Assembly (NCBI GenBank): GCA_937884735.1
Contig: CAKZYI010000505.1
Coordinates: 1-37,848 of the forward strand
Source of the DNA: an uncultured Pleurocapsa sp.
Lineage (GTDB): Bacteria; Cyanobacteriota; Cyanobacteriia; Cyanobacteriales; Xenococcaceae
DNA length: 37,848 nt
Direction of reading: 5' to 3'
Both the position numbers and the translations under genes were made by a program. Under the pieces are notes generated by a model. That model was not told the origin of the DNA and did no database searches. It worked only from the letters and a program-made list of their open reading frames with translations. This document shows, one piece after another, positions 21,403 through 30,963 of the stretch. The number at the start of each line of letters is the position of its first letter. Position 1 is the stretch's first letter.

Positions 21403-21750
21403 ATGTCTCAGGAAAATAAAACAGGGATTTTCATCGGTGGAATGATGATTGGTAGCGCAGTTGGTACGGTAATAGGATTATTAATAGCCCCCCGCACTGG
21501 CAAAGAAACTCGAAAAGTAATTAAAAAATCTGCTGATGCCATACCGGAATTGGCAGAAGATTTATCAACTAGTATTCAGTTTCAAGCGGATCGTTTGTCT
21601 GAATCCACTATAGAGAATTGGGAAGGTACATTAAATAGATTACGACAGGCGATCGCAGCAGGAGTAGAAGCCAGTCAAAAAACCACGGGGGCGGCTAAAT
21701 CCAATTTGCAAAATCAAAATATTAATTCTTCTGTTGTTGATCGCCTTTAA
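21403..21750 (+). CDS. YtxH domain-containing protein
   Basis: FIGGMMIGSAVGTVIGLLIAPRTGKETRK. Confidence 0.85.
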   Translation: MSQENKTGIFIGGMMIGSAVGTVIGLLIAPRTGKETRKVIKKSADAIPELAEDLSTSIQFQADRLSESTIENWEGTLNRLRQAIAAGVEASQKTTGAAKSNLQNQNINSSVVDRL

Positions 21751-21860
21751 AAATCTAGATCAATAAGAAAATGAATACTTTACTACCCTAGCAATTTAAT
21801 TTTTGATTGATAGATAATCTTTTACACTTGTATAACGCCCGATTGTAATGCTCCATTGTT

Positions 21861-22301
21861 ATGATAGATCCTTTATTTTGGTTAGGACTTTCTTAGCTTC
21901 AAGTCTCGTTTAGCTTATTTGCAGTACTCTTGGTTACTATTCCGACTCTTCAGGAAGTTGCTAGGGCTGCTCGCAGTGCGGAAAAACTCTTTGATACTTT
22001 GAATCGAGAATTTCCTCCAACTTTAGAAGCTATTCGCATGACAGGAAAAGAAGTAGGCGAATTAACCGATGAATTAAATCAGGGAATCAATAACGCGACA
22101 GGAGTCGTTAAGCAAGTAGATCGTGGACTGGTTAATGCCAAAATACAGGCGCAGCAGGTACAGCAAAGTAGTAAAGGCTTGGTTGTAGGCATTAAGACCG
22201 CTTGGAAAACATGGCGTAACCCAGAGAATAAAGTAGTTTCAGAAGATTCTTATCCCAAACTGAATGGATCAAAATTACCACCGTCCAACAAAAAATACTA
22301 A
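21861..22301 (+). pseudogene. DUF948-like membrane protein, in-frame TAG at codon 12 (21894-21896)
   Basis: Extended N-terminus MIDPLFWLGLS*LQVSFSLFAVLLVTIPTLQEVARAARSAEKLFDTLNREFPPTLEAIRMTGKEVGELTDEL; TM helix split by a stop. Confidence 0.8.
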
Positions 22302-22470
22302 AAAGAGCAGATTAATTTTTTGTTAATTTTTGGTATTTTTTCTATCCAAGTAAGTACTCATAACTACTGATAACTGATAACCTTAGATTAAGGTAAATAA
22401 ATGTAACAGAAAATTACTGCATTTTAATAAAACCGAAATCGTATACAGAAAATATTTTAAATAAACAATT

Positions 22471-23277
22471 ATGGGGCATAAGTTTACACAGCGTTTCCTG
22501 CTCACTGTCGGGGCTTGCTTACTATTTTTAACAACCTGTTTTACTTCTCCTGCTTTGGCGGTCAATAATCCAGAATTACTACCAGATAAAGAAACCCCCG
22601 TGGTAGATTTGGCTAATTTTCTGCCTCAATCTCAGGAAGATTCATTAATTGAAAATCTAGAGAGTTTTGAAGCAGAAACAGGTTGGAAAATGCGTGTTTT
22701 AACTCAGTACGATCGCTCTCCTGGTCGTGCGGTAAAAAAATTCTGGGGTCTAGACGACAAAAGTATCTTGCTTGTAGCTGATGGTAGAGGCGGAAACTTG
22801 TTAGCTTTTAGTATTGGTGACGCTGTATATGAATTGTTGCCTCGTAACTTCTGGATTGAATTACAGACTCGCTTTGGGATTATGTACTACATTCGTGAAA
22901 ATGGCGAAAATAATGCGATCGTCGATGCCCTAGAATCAGTCAAAGGTTGTTTGGTTCAAAATGGCTGTAACAACGTACCTGGATTGTCTCAAGAGCTATG
23001 GATCTTGACCTTAATTAGTTCAATTGTAGGTGGTGTAATCCTGGGTGTAGCAGTGATTCCTCGTGAAGAGGGTCAATTTATGGCTTGGCAGTGGGGTCTA
23101 ATTATGTCGCCGTTATGGGGGATTCTCTTTATTGCTTTTGGTATGGGACCTGTTGTTACTCGTACTCCTGAATTTCTGCCTGTATTCCGCAACATTATTG
23201 GCTTTATGTTAGGTGCAGTGGTAGCTTTCTTGTCTCCAACTTTCATTGAAACTCCAACTTCAGATTCAGAAACTTGA
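22471..23277 (+). CDS. psb32: TPM-domain thylakoid protein, Psb32-like (photosystem II repair)
   Basis: Signal peptide; PVVDLANFLPQSQEDSLIENLESFEAETGWKMRVLTQYDRSPGRAVKKFWGLDDKSILLVADGRGGNLLAFSIGDAVYELLP. Confidence 0.85.
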   Translation: MGHKFTQRFLLTVGACLLFLTTCFTSPALAVNNPELLPDKETPVVDLANFLPQSQEDSLIENLESFEAETGWKMRVLTQYDRSPGRAVKKFWGLDDKSILLVADGRGGNLLAFSIGDAVYELLPRNFWIELQTRFGIMYYIRENGENNAIVDALESVKGCLVQNGCNNVPGLSQELWILTLISSIVGGVILGVAVIPREEGQFMAWQWGLIMSPLWGILFIAFGMGPVVTRTPEFLPVFRNIIGFMLGAVVAFLSPTFIETPTSDSET

Positions 23278-23365
23278 ATTAACCATCAATAAGCAATTGA
23301 ATTAAAATCTTTATACCAGGTGTATTTTTTAAGAATGCACCTTTTTTATTGTCACCTTCAGAAAT

Positions 23366-24028
23366 ATGGCGGAAGCAGATATAAGTAAAGTCCAAGAATT
23401 AGCTCGGAAATCTCATTCTCGCAACGATCCTACGGGATGGTTTGAAGAACTATATAGCAATGCTCAGGGAGACGAATCAGTTATTCCTTGGGCAAATTTG
23501 ACCGTTAATCATAATCTGGCTAGCTGGATTAAAAATAACAATCTTCAAGGAAAAGGAAAGAGTGCATTAGTTGTTGGCTGTGGTTTGGGAGATGATGCAG
23601 AAGCGTTGTCTGAATTGGGTTTTGATGTAACGGGATTTGATATTTCCCCAAGTGCGATCGCTTGGTGTCAAAAACGTTTTCCTGATTCCCAGGTAAACTA
23701 TGTGGTAGACGATCTTTTACATCCTAATGTTATTGGCGATCGCAAGCATGATTTTATTTTGGAATCTTATACTCTCCAGGCATTACCAGCTAATGTGCGT
23801 CCTAGGGGCATAGAATCAATCAGTAAGCTGCTTGCACCCCAAGGAAGATTATTGATCATCTGTCGTGGAAGAGATCCAGAACAACCAGTGTTAGACGTGC
23901 CTTTTCCCCTACCCAAAGAAGAATTGAGCTATTTTCAACAGCTAGGGTTAGAAGAAGTTCAATTTGAAGATTATCTAGACCAATCTAAACCCATTAGAAG
24001 GTTTCGCATTGAATATACGGTGCAATAA
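23366..24028 (+). CDS. Class I SAM-dependent methyltransferase
   Basis: GKSALVVGCGLGDDAEALSELGFDVTGFDISPSAIAWCQKRFPDSQVNYVVDDL. Confidence 0.9.
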   Translation: MAEADISKVQELARKSHSRNDPTGWFEELYSNAQGDESVIPWANLTVNHNLASWIKNNNLQGKGKSALVVGCGLGDDAEALSELGFDVTGFDISPSAIAWCQKRFPDSQVNYVVDDLLHPNVIGDRKHDFILESYTLQALPANVRPRGIESISKLLAPQGRLLIICRGRDPEQPVLDVPFPLPKEELSYFQQLGLEEVQFEDYLDQSKPIRRFRIEYTVQ

Positions 24029-24133
24029 ACGGCGTTGTATCCGTTGTGGGATGGTTTGGTTTGACTGGGAGACTGGGTGAATGATAAATCATCTCGTAAA
24101 TATGCAACGTGCAATAAACAAATAAGTAGTAAA

Positions 24134-24280
24134 CAGATCTGTTATCTTAGATAAACCGTTTGTGGGACTTAGGTGCGACTTCCGAACTCCTCTGTAACAG
24201 GCACTAGCTCGTCGTTCCGCCTTTCCCCAAACGGCTTAGTTTGAAAGGATGAAGGATGAAGGATGAAGCAGATCTGTTAT
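24134..24280. mobile_element. Putative small insertion: 123-bp segment flanked by 12-bp direct repeats CAGATCTGTTAT, with internal inverted repeat
   Basis: CAGATCTGTTAT at 24134-24145 and 24269-24280; inside, AAACCGTTTGTGGG pairs with CCCCAAACGGcttagTTT; (GGATGAA)x3 abuts the right copy. Confidence 0.5.
24247..24267. repeat. Heptanucleotide tandem repeat (GGATGAA)x3
   Basis: GGATGAAGGATGAAGGATGAA. Confidence 0.9.
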
Positions 24281-25644
24281 GGTTAGTTATCTTGCTTTAA
24301 AAGAAGAGGAAGTAGCCAGGGAAGATTTATTGATGTTTATCAATGCTTGTTTGTCTTGTACTGGACAGCGAGAATTTTATGACGATGCTTATGGTCAAAA
24401 AGTATCTCTCGATTTTCTACATGACTATATTCTGGGTAACTATCGTCGACTTTATTGTCGCACCCTTGCAGCAGGAATTAACCATTTTAATCAAATTCAA
24501 ATCATTCTCAAGCTTTTAGCCACAGGAAAGCAGACTAAGCCAGAGGATAGAGAAGAAGAGAATAGCTTAATTACCGCCGCGTTATATGAGTTACCACCCC
24601 ATCGCGCTTGGAATTTATTATTACAGATTCGCAAGCAGGGAATTCCAGGCTGTTAAATATCGTTCTATAATACAGTCGATCGCAACACACAATCATTTTA
24701 AGTTAGATACCGAACTAAATAACTTTCTTTTTCGTCGTTGGGAGAAAGCTTTTGATACAGAACTATTTGAGCAGTTTCGAGCGGGGCATTATAGTGCCAA
24801 GGCGATTTATAATTTGCCTTTTACTGTTGCCGAAGGGTTAGCAGCCAAACATAATATCCCCCGTGAGATTTTTCTCAAAAGAATTCAGGGGCAAATGACG
24901 GCGGGTGAGAAATTAAGATTACAAGGAAGTAGTGAAAAAGCTGGAATTAAACTAGAGATAACACCAGAAAAGTTACCTTTAACTAAATTAGCTTTATATA
25001 TCCTGTCGTTAGATTTAAAAACTCGTCGAGAAAGAAGAGAGGAATTAGAACAAACAATTTAAATCAGAATTGATAATATTGTAAAGCGATCGACAACTAA
25101 ATTAGGATGAGTATGCGCGGTGCTAGATTGCAGCTATTCTAGCTCTGGATCGTCGGAAAAACGGCGTCGTCCGTTAGGAATTGCTTTAGCTATAAACTAT
25201 CTTTTAGCAGAGTTTGCTAGGGAATATAATGCTTTTTGGACAGTACCCGTTAGCGATCCTTTGTTGGTTACACCAAAAGGACAAACTAATTTAGCAGATC
25301 CTTTATTATCTGCATTGGCTATTCAACCCGATTTAATCGTAATCATCTCCGACGGTTGGGATAACGATCCTCCTGCGGCAACTGCCGAACTTTTGCGGAT
25401 ATATCGTAGCAAATTAGATCCTCAAGGAAAGGTATCAATTATTCATCTCAATCCAGTTTTTAATGCCGATAACTACAGCCTCAAATATCTTAGTCCTTTA
25501 ATACCTACTGTTGGTATTCGCGAAGCAGAAGACTTACCCATAGTCTTAGAGTTTGCTAAGTTTGCCGAAGGAAAAGGAACATTAGTTGAATTGGAAAGAT
25601 ATTTAGGCGATCGCATTCAACAGTTATTAATAAAGATTAAATGA
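24279..25644 (+). pseudogene. VWA-domain protein with N-terminal helical region; frameshift near 24630-24655, TAA 25060-25062, TGA 25108-25110
   Basis: C part AVLDCSYSSSGSS (DxSxS MIDAS), GQTNLADPLLSALA, LIVIISDGWDN; pieces 24586-25062 and 25120-25644 share a frame (EELEQTI*IRIDNIVKRSTTKLG*VCAVLDCSYSSS). Confidence 0.75.
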
Positions 25645-26960
25645 GTAAATCAGAAGGTTTAACTTTTGAAGATTTAAAGCATAACTATCACAAAATAAGT
25701 TGGGGCTTTGAAGAACATCGCGCGCGGTTAGAAAGCTCTAATCCAAGATTACTTCATTGGATTGGTTCGATTGATTATGATGGTTATGTTAGGGAAAAAT
25801 CGTTGAGCTATTTAATCGATAATTATCAGCCAGGAGATGAAAATAGAATATTACTACGCTTAGAAGATTGGGTTTTAAATATTCGTAATATAGCTTTTGA
25901 ATGGACAAAGAATAATTTTCATCGTCTATCTATCAAGCAAATTGACAATAATTATAGGCTTGTTTTGTATCTTGCCATCAAGCAAAGACCCTATATTTTT
26001 TCAGCAGTTAAAACAATTGAGTTAAGTTTAATAGAAAAGCTAGAAAAGATAAGTTTAAAAGAGTTCAAAAGTTTGCACAGCAATTTTCGTAGTTATCTTT
26101 ATAACTTAGCATTGCCTAAAAATAAAAATATTCGTTCTTTTTTGATTCAAGATAAAGACCCAATTAATCGGCTTTTATTATTAAAACTATTTGATTACAG
26201 CGAATTAACCCAAGAGGAAGCCAGCTTTCTTAAGCAAGATTCTTGTGTGCTAGTCAAAAAACAATTTATCTACTATCGATTGCGGCAAAACGTAAAAATA
26301 GAACAAGCAGAATTGACTGAATTAGCTTTAGATAAAAATAAAAGCGTCAGAGAGTTAGCAGGATATTATTTAACTAAATATTATGGCGTAAATCTCTACG
26401 AACTATATAAATCCAAGACGAATTATCAATTTTACTATATTGCTGATTTTGCCAAACGAGAGGATCTAAGATACTTCTTAGAAGGTATGACTTCAAACAA
26501 GCGAATTAGATTACTTTGCTTCAAAGCTATATGCCATATCAAGCCTGAACTTGCTAGACAGTTTGACCTAAAAAAACTGATATTAGAAAACAATCAATTT
26601 AGACAATTAATCAAAAAACGTATATTACCTACTTTATCACTTACAGAATTTCAAGAATTTCGTTCTGTATTGTTTCTTGAGCCTTATGGAAAAGTAATTT
26701 ATCTCAGCTTACTATATAAAAAATCATACTGGCACTTTATAGAGGAAAGTTTGGATTTAATCATTGATTATCCAACCAGCGAAATCATCAATTTGTTTTG
26801 TAGATTATACGGGCAAAAAATAAATATTTACCGACCAGTATCTAACGAACAAAAACAAGCAATCATAGCAAAAATAGAACATTTGGCAATAAGATCGGCT
26901 TCAGGCGATCGCTTATCTTATTTAATACCAAAGCTTAAATTTGCCATTAAAAATGCTTAA
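25641..26960 (+). CDS. Conserved hypothetical protein, probably helical-repeat rich; translationally coupled to VWA gene (ATGA overlap)
   Basis: 439-aa ORF; start ATG 25641 overlaps upstream TGA 25642-25644. Confidence 0.7.
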   Translation: MSKSEGLTFEDLKHNYHKISWGFEEHRARLESSNPRLLHWIGSIDYDGYVREKSLSYLIDNYQPGDENRILLRLEDWVLNIRNIAFEWTKNNFHRLSIKQIDNNYRLVLYLAIKQRPYIFSAVKTIELSLIEKLEKISLKEFKSLHSNFRSYLYNLALPKNKNIRSFLIQDKDPINRLLLLKLFDYSELTQEEASFLKQDSCVLVKKQFIYYRLRQNVKIEQAELTELALDKNKSVRELAGYYLTKYYGVNLYELYKSKTNYQFYYIADFAKREDLRYFLEGMTSNKRIRLLCFKAICHIKPELARQFDLKKLILENNQFRQLIKKRILPTLSLTEFQEFRSVLFLEPYGKVIYLSLLYKKSYWHFIEESLDLIIDYPTSEIINLFCRLYGQKINIYRPVSNEQKQAIIAKIEHLAIRSASGDRLSYLIPKLKFAIKNA

Positions 26961-26971
26961 AAGACTAATCA

Positions 26972-28192
26972 TTGCTCGTAAACAAAAATATAGTTGATAA
27001 ACAGATAAATTGCGATCGCTTTATTAAAATTGTGTCTAAAAAACTTCCCCTAATTGAAACTATATCTCTCAAAGGTTTAGAAATTGCCCCGTCTCAAACC
27101 TGGGGCGCAGTGCGTCTTGTGCCTTTGCTACGCAAACAGCCTAGAAAAGATTTGCGTCTATTTAAACGTAAATATGACAGCGATATTAGTGTTGTTGATG
27201 TCGAAAAAGATATTAGATATATTTCCTATGTACCCCATGGACTAGTTTTAACCTGGAATGATGACCACAAGCCAGTTGCAGCAGTAGGAGGACAACTATT
27301 AACAGAGGGAAAAAAGTTTGCTTGTGGCGTTACCAAAATAGACTTGCTTCATCGTATGGCAAAACGAGAAAGCAAAAATAGCTTGAGAATTTTACCCTTG
27401 CATTTAGCGATGGAAGGCTTCTTAGCAATGTATTTTAGTGGTTCGGCGATTGCCTGGCAAGACTATTCTCGACAGGCTTTATCTCAAGGACTTTCCCCCA
27501 GAGTAGAATATGCGATCGCAGGAAGATCTATTGCTTATTTAGAAGATGCCTTGCGAATTTTTGAAATTCACCAACATCAGGTGGGAGTATTGTTATTTGT
27601 TTCAGAAACCTTAGCATCTGCTTTTGTTGTCCCAACACCAGAAGACTATCGCGCTTTGCACAGTAGCTTGTTAGAAGACTTTTATAGCGAAACTCTTTAT
27701 TATCACGGCTTGTATGGCACAGTTGGCAATTTAGAGACGACGCTCGATGAAAGTAAGATTCGTAACATTGATGATTTAGCTCAAGCTTTAAAACAAATGC
27801 GGGCTGATTGGTCAAATTTTCAGGGTTTTATGGCAGAAGATATTTTAAACCGCGAACTTAAAGCCAAACGAATCTATACTGCGGGTTCGTTTAGTCTGCA
27901 ACGCTTTATTACCGATTTATCCTTAGAACAAAACAATTATATTGGGGAAGTTATCGTAGACGATCTTGCTCGTCTGCAATATCTCAAAATCTATGGACTA
28001 TCTAAAACACAAACTAAAAGGGCATATTTATTGCAGCAGCTTGCTAACAATGACTGGAACTTTGAAAGGACGGCTTCAGCCCAAGGAGATACTTTAGAAG
28101 AGTTGGTTCAACGAATGGAAAAACTTGGTTTTGGCTATTTAATTAACAATCAATTACGAGAGAAGTGTCAGAAAAAAAATAGAACGTCTTAA
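26972..28192 (+). CDS. Conserved protein of VWA cassette, possibly ARPP-type domain (assignment uncertain)
   Basis: ISLKGLEIAPSQTWGAVRLVPLLRKQPRKDLRLFKRKY...YISYVPHGLVLTWNDDHKPVAAVGGQLL; starts 12 nt after previous gene; start codon uncertain. Confidence 0.6.
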   Translation: MLVNKNIVDKQINCDRFIKIVSKKLPLIETISLKGLEIAPSQTWGAVRLVPLLRKQPRKDLRLFKRKYDSDISVVDVEKDIRYISYVPHGLVLTWNDDHKPVAAVGGQLLTEGKKFACGVTKIDLLHRMAKRESKNSLRILPLHLAMEGFLAMYFSGSAIAWQDYSRQALSQGLSPRVEYAIAGRSIAYLEDALRIFEIHQHQVGVLLFVSETLASAFVVPTPEDYRALHSSLLEDFYSETLYYHGLYGTVGNLETTLDESKIRNIDDLAQALKQMRADWSNFQGFMAEDILNRELKAKRIYTAGSFSLQRFITDLSLEQNNYIGEVIVDDLARLQYLKIYGLSKTQTKRAYLLQQLANNDWNFERTASAQGDTLEELVQRMEKLGFGYLINNQLREKCQKKNRTS

Positions 28193-28376
28193 TATATAAA
28201 CTATAAAAACCGTATTTTGTTTAAATAAAAAAAGTGATAAAAGCACTATTGCCTATTGCCTCATAAGTCTTCCCTAACTAAAGTAGATATTACAAGTTAT
28301 GAGTGAGTGGTTAAGTTTCTACATAATTAACCTAACCTAATCAATAATAGGACAAACTTTTTTATTTTTATTTTTT

Positions 28377-29474
28377 ATGAATCCGATAACGTTTTTAACC
28401 TTAATACTAGGACTAGTATTATTGGTGGTTGGTGCAGAATTTTTAGTTAAGGGTGCATCTAAAATCGCTGCAATTTTAAATATTTCTCCCTTAATTATTG
28501 GATTAACTATTGTGGCTTATGGCACAAGTGCGCCAGAAATGTCGGTCAGTATCATGTCAAATTTTTCTAGCCAAGCTGATATTGCCGTAGGTAACGTTGT
28601 CGGCAGTAATATTTGTAATATTCTCTTGGTTTTGGGCTTGTCTTCTGTTGTTGCACCCTTGGTTGTAACTAAGCAAATAATTCGTTCTGATGTGCCAATT
28701 ATGATTGGTGTATCTCTATTGTTGTTGATGTTTAGTATAGACGGTCAACTAAGCAGGGTAGACTGAATAATTCTGTTTATTGGTGGCGCACTGTATACCC
28801 TGTCGTTAATTTATCAAAGCAGCAAACAAGGTGCAGAACAAGACGAATTTGCTGAAGAATATGGTTTCTCAGGAGTTGTTACTCCTCAACTGTGGATCAA
28901 AAATATTATTTTTGTTATTGGTGGTTCGGTTTTATTAATTTTGGGTTCTCGTTGGCTGGTACAATCCGCTGTTGCGATCGCTCAAGGTTTTGGGGTGAGT
29001 GAATTACTTATTGGTCTAACTATTGTGGCATTTGGTACATCTTTACCAGAATTAGCTACTTCTGTGGTTGCCAGCTTTCGGGGAGAAAGAGACATTGCAG
29101 TAGGTAATGTTTTGGGTAGTAATATTTTTAATATTTTGGCGGTTTTGGGTATTGCTGGAACACTATCCCGCTCAGGAATTAACGTTAGCCCAACAGTGTT
29201 AAATTTTGATATATTAGTTGCGATCGCTGTTGCCTTTGCTTGTCTTCCTATTTTTTATTCAGGCAAACGTATAGATCGCGTAGAAGGATCTTTATTTTTA
29301 TTTTATTACTTAGCGTATAACGGCTATTTAGTGTTAAAAGCCACAAATAGTTCTAGCCTATCTCTATACAGTTCAATTATGCTTTATGGAGTCCTTCCTC
29401 TCACTTTCATCTTCTTAGTCACTGCTGCGATATTAGAGAAAAAAGCTGAAAAAAAACGCAAAGGAATTAGTTGA
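28377..29474 (+). pseudogene. Calcium/sodium antiporter (CaxA/YrbG family) interrupted by in-frame TGA (28764-28766)
   Basis: GLTIVAYGTSAPEMSVSIMSNFSSQADIAVGNVVGSNICNILLVLGL and second repeat GLTIVAFGTSLPELATSVVASFRGERDIAVGNVLGSNIFNILAVLGI; junction QLSRVD*IILFIGGALYTLSLIY same frame. Confidence 0.9.
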
Positions 29475-29675
29475 GAGATTGTAACTAGATGGAGTTTTCT
29501 AAAATAATTTTAATTATTGCTCTTTATCGCTCTTCTGCAATTTAATTATATTTTGTATTTGTGATTGCCAACAAAGTCAATCCAGATTTAGCGTAATATA
29601 ATCGCTGTATATTGCCAAAATCTTGATATATACCTAAATATTGTATATTTTGCGTAGTATAGGTTAATAATTAAA

Positions 29676-30884
29676 TTGTTAATGCATATGACAACTGCTA
29701 AAAAGCTTGATTCTCAGAAGTTATTATCCCAATTAGTAGCCTCTAAAAGTTCTGGTTGTCTAGAATTAAACAATGGAGAAGTTTATTGGCAAATTTATTT
29801 GCAGCAGGGAAATCTAAAATATATTTACTGTTCTGTACAGCCTATTGAACAGCTTGAATATTATCTACGCTATCTCAATTTAAAAGAAGTAGTCTTGCCC
29901 CTGAAACAGTGGTTAAAATTCTATCTGGATAAACAATCGACTGTAGCCAGACAAAAAACTAACCCAGATATATATAGCAAAGCTATTTCTTGGCTGATCA
30001 AAAAAAGATTCTTAACTCTTTCTCAGACTGCACAACTGATTCAATACATTACTGTCGACGCATTTCAGTCTTGTAGTTGTCTAGAGAAAGGTATTAAAAA
30101 GTGGTACGAAGGAGAATGTATGCCTCAAACTAGGTTGGGAAACTCCTCTCCTCTCAATCTCTTAGAATGTCTGCATCGGGAAGAAGTAAGGCTAAAACAA
30201 TGGCAAAGTTGTAATACCAAACTGCTTTGTGTCCATCAACGTCCTTTCTTCGTTTCTGATTGGAAACAAAAAACTCTTCCGCTTTTTGGTTCGTTAAATT
30301 ATCAAGCCCTTGAACAGTTATCCAAGGTAATGGTAGTGCGCACGAGCATTCGCCAGCTATCACTATTTTTTCTAAGAGATGAAATAAATATCGCCCAAAT
30401 TCTATCCCCATATATTGATAACAATATAATAGACTTACGAAATCGGAGGCGAGTTTGGCATCAGTTTCCTACCATTCCTCATTCAGCATGTAATCGTCAG
30501 AAATTATCTTCTGTTGTTGAATCTCGCAAAATAGTATGTATTGATGATAGCCCTACTATTCTACAGGAAATCAAACGTTTTCTTGGTCAAGAAACACTTG
30601 AGATTACGATAGTAAATGAACCAACAAAAGCTGCATCACAAATTTTCAATATAGATCCAGATTTGATTCTACTCGATATTAATATGCCCAGAATTAATGG
30701 ATATGAACTATGTAAGCTTTTAAGAAAAAGCGGTAAGTGTGAAAAAACGCCCATCATTATGGTGACAGGCAATAAAGGCATAATTGATAAAGCCAGAGCT
30801 AAAATAGTTGGAGCAAGTGATTATTTCACCAAGCCTTTCAATCAGAGTGATTTGATCGAGCTAGTTCATAAGCATCTTAAATAA
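29676..30884 (+). CDS. PatA-type response regulator (N-terminal DUF4388-like region, C-terminal REC domain)
   Basis: KIVCIDDSPTILQEIKRFLG...DLILLDINMPRINGYELCKLLR...PIIMVTGNKGIIDKARAKIVGASDYFTKPF. Confidence 0.85.
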   Translation: MLMHMTTAKKLDSQKLLSQLVASKSSGCLELNNGEVYWQIYLQQGNLKYIYCSVQPIEQLEYYLRYLNLKEVVLPLKQWLKFYLDKQSTVARQKTNPDIYSKAISWLIKKRFLTLSQTAQLIQYITVDAFQSCSCLEKGIKKWYEGECMPQTRLGNSSPLNLLECLHREEVRLKQWQSCNTKLLCVHQRPFFVSDWKQKTLPLFGSLNYQALEQLSKVMVVRTSIRQLSLFFLRDEINIAQILSPYIDNNIIDLRNRRRVWHQFPTIPHSACNRQKLSSVVESRKIVCIDDSPTILQEIKRFLGQETLEITIVNEPTKAASQIFNIDPDLILLDINMPRINGYELCKLLRKSGKCEKTPIIMVTGNKGIIDKARAKIVGASDYFTKPFNQSDLIELVHKHLK

Positions 30885-30963
30885 TTAATATTGACTACAC
30901 TTTATTGTCTTGTGTAGTCAATATACTCGATCTATAAATCTAAAAATAAATTTAATTAAATTT

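Noticed and set aside
24150-24240. Y RNA partner of a Ro/TROVE-like protein upstream of the VWA gene
   Set aside because: A stem closed by pairing ends exists, but the adjacent protein is not convincingly TROVE and no tRNA-like module was found; kept only as an alternative in the insertion finding.
28764-28766. Selenocysteine at in-frame TGA (also 25108-25110)
   Set aside because: Expected residue in the antiporter is Gly in a non-redox region; no convincing SECIS-like hairpin seen downstream.
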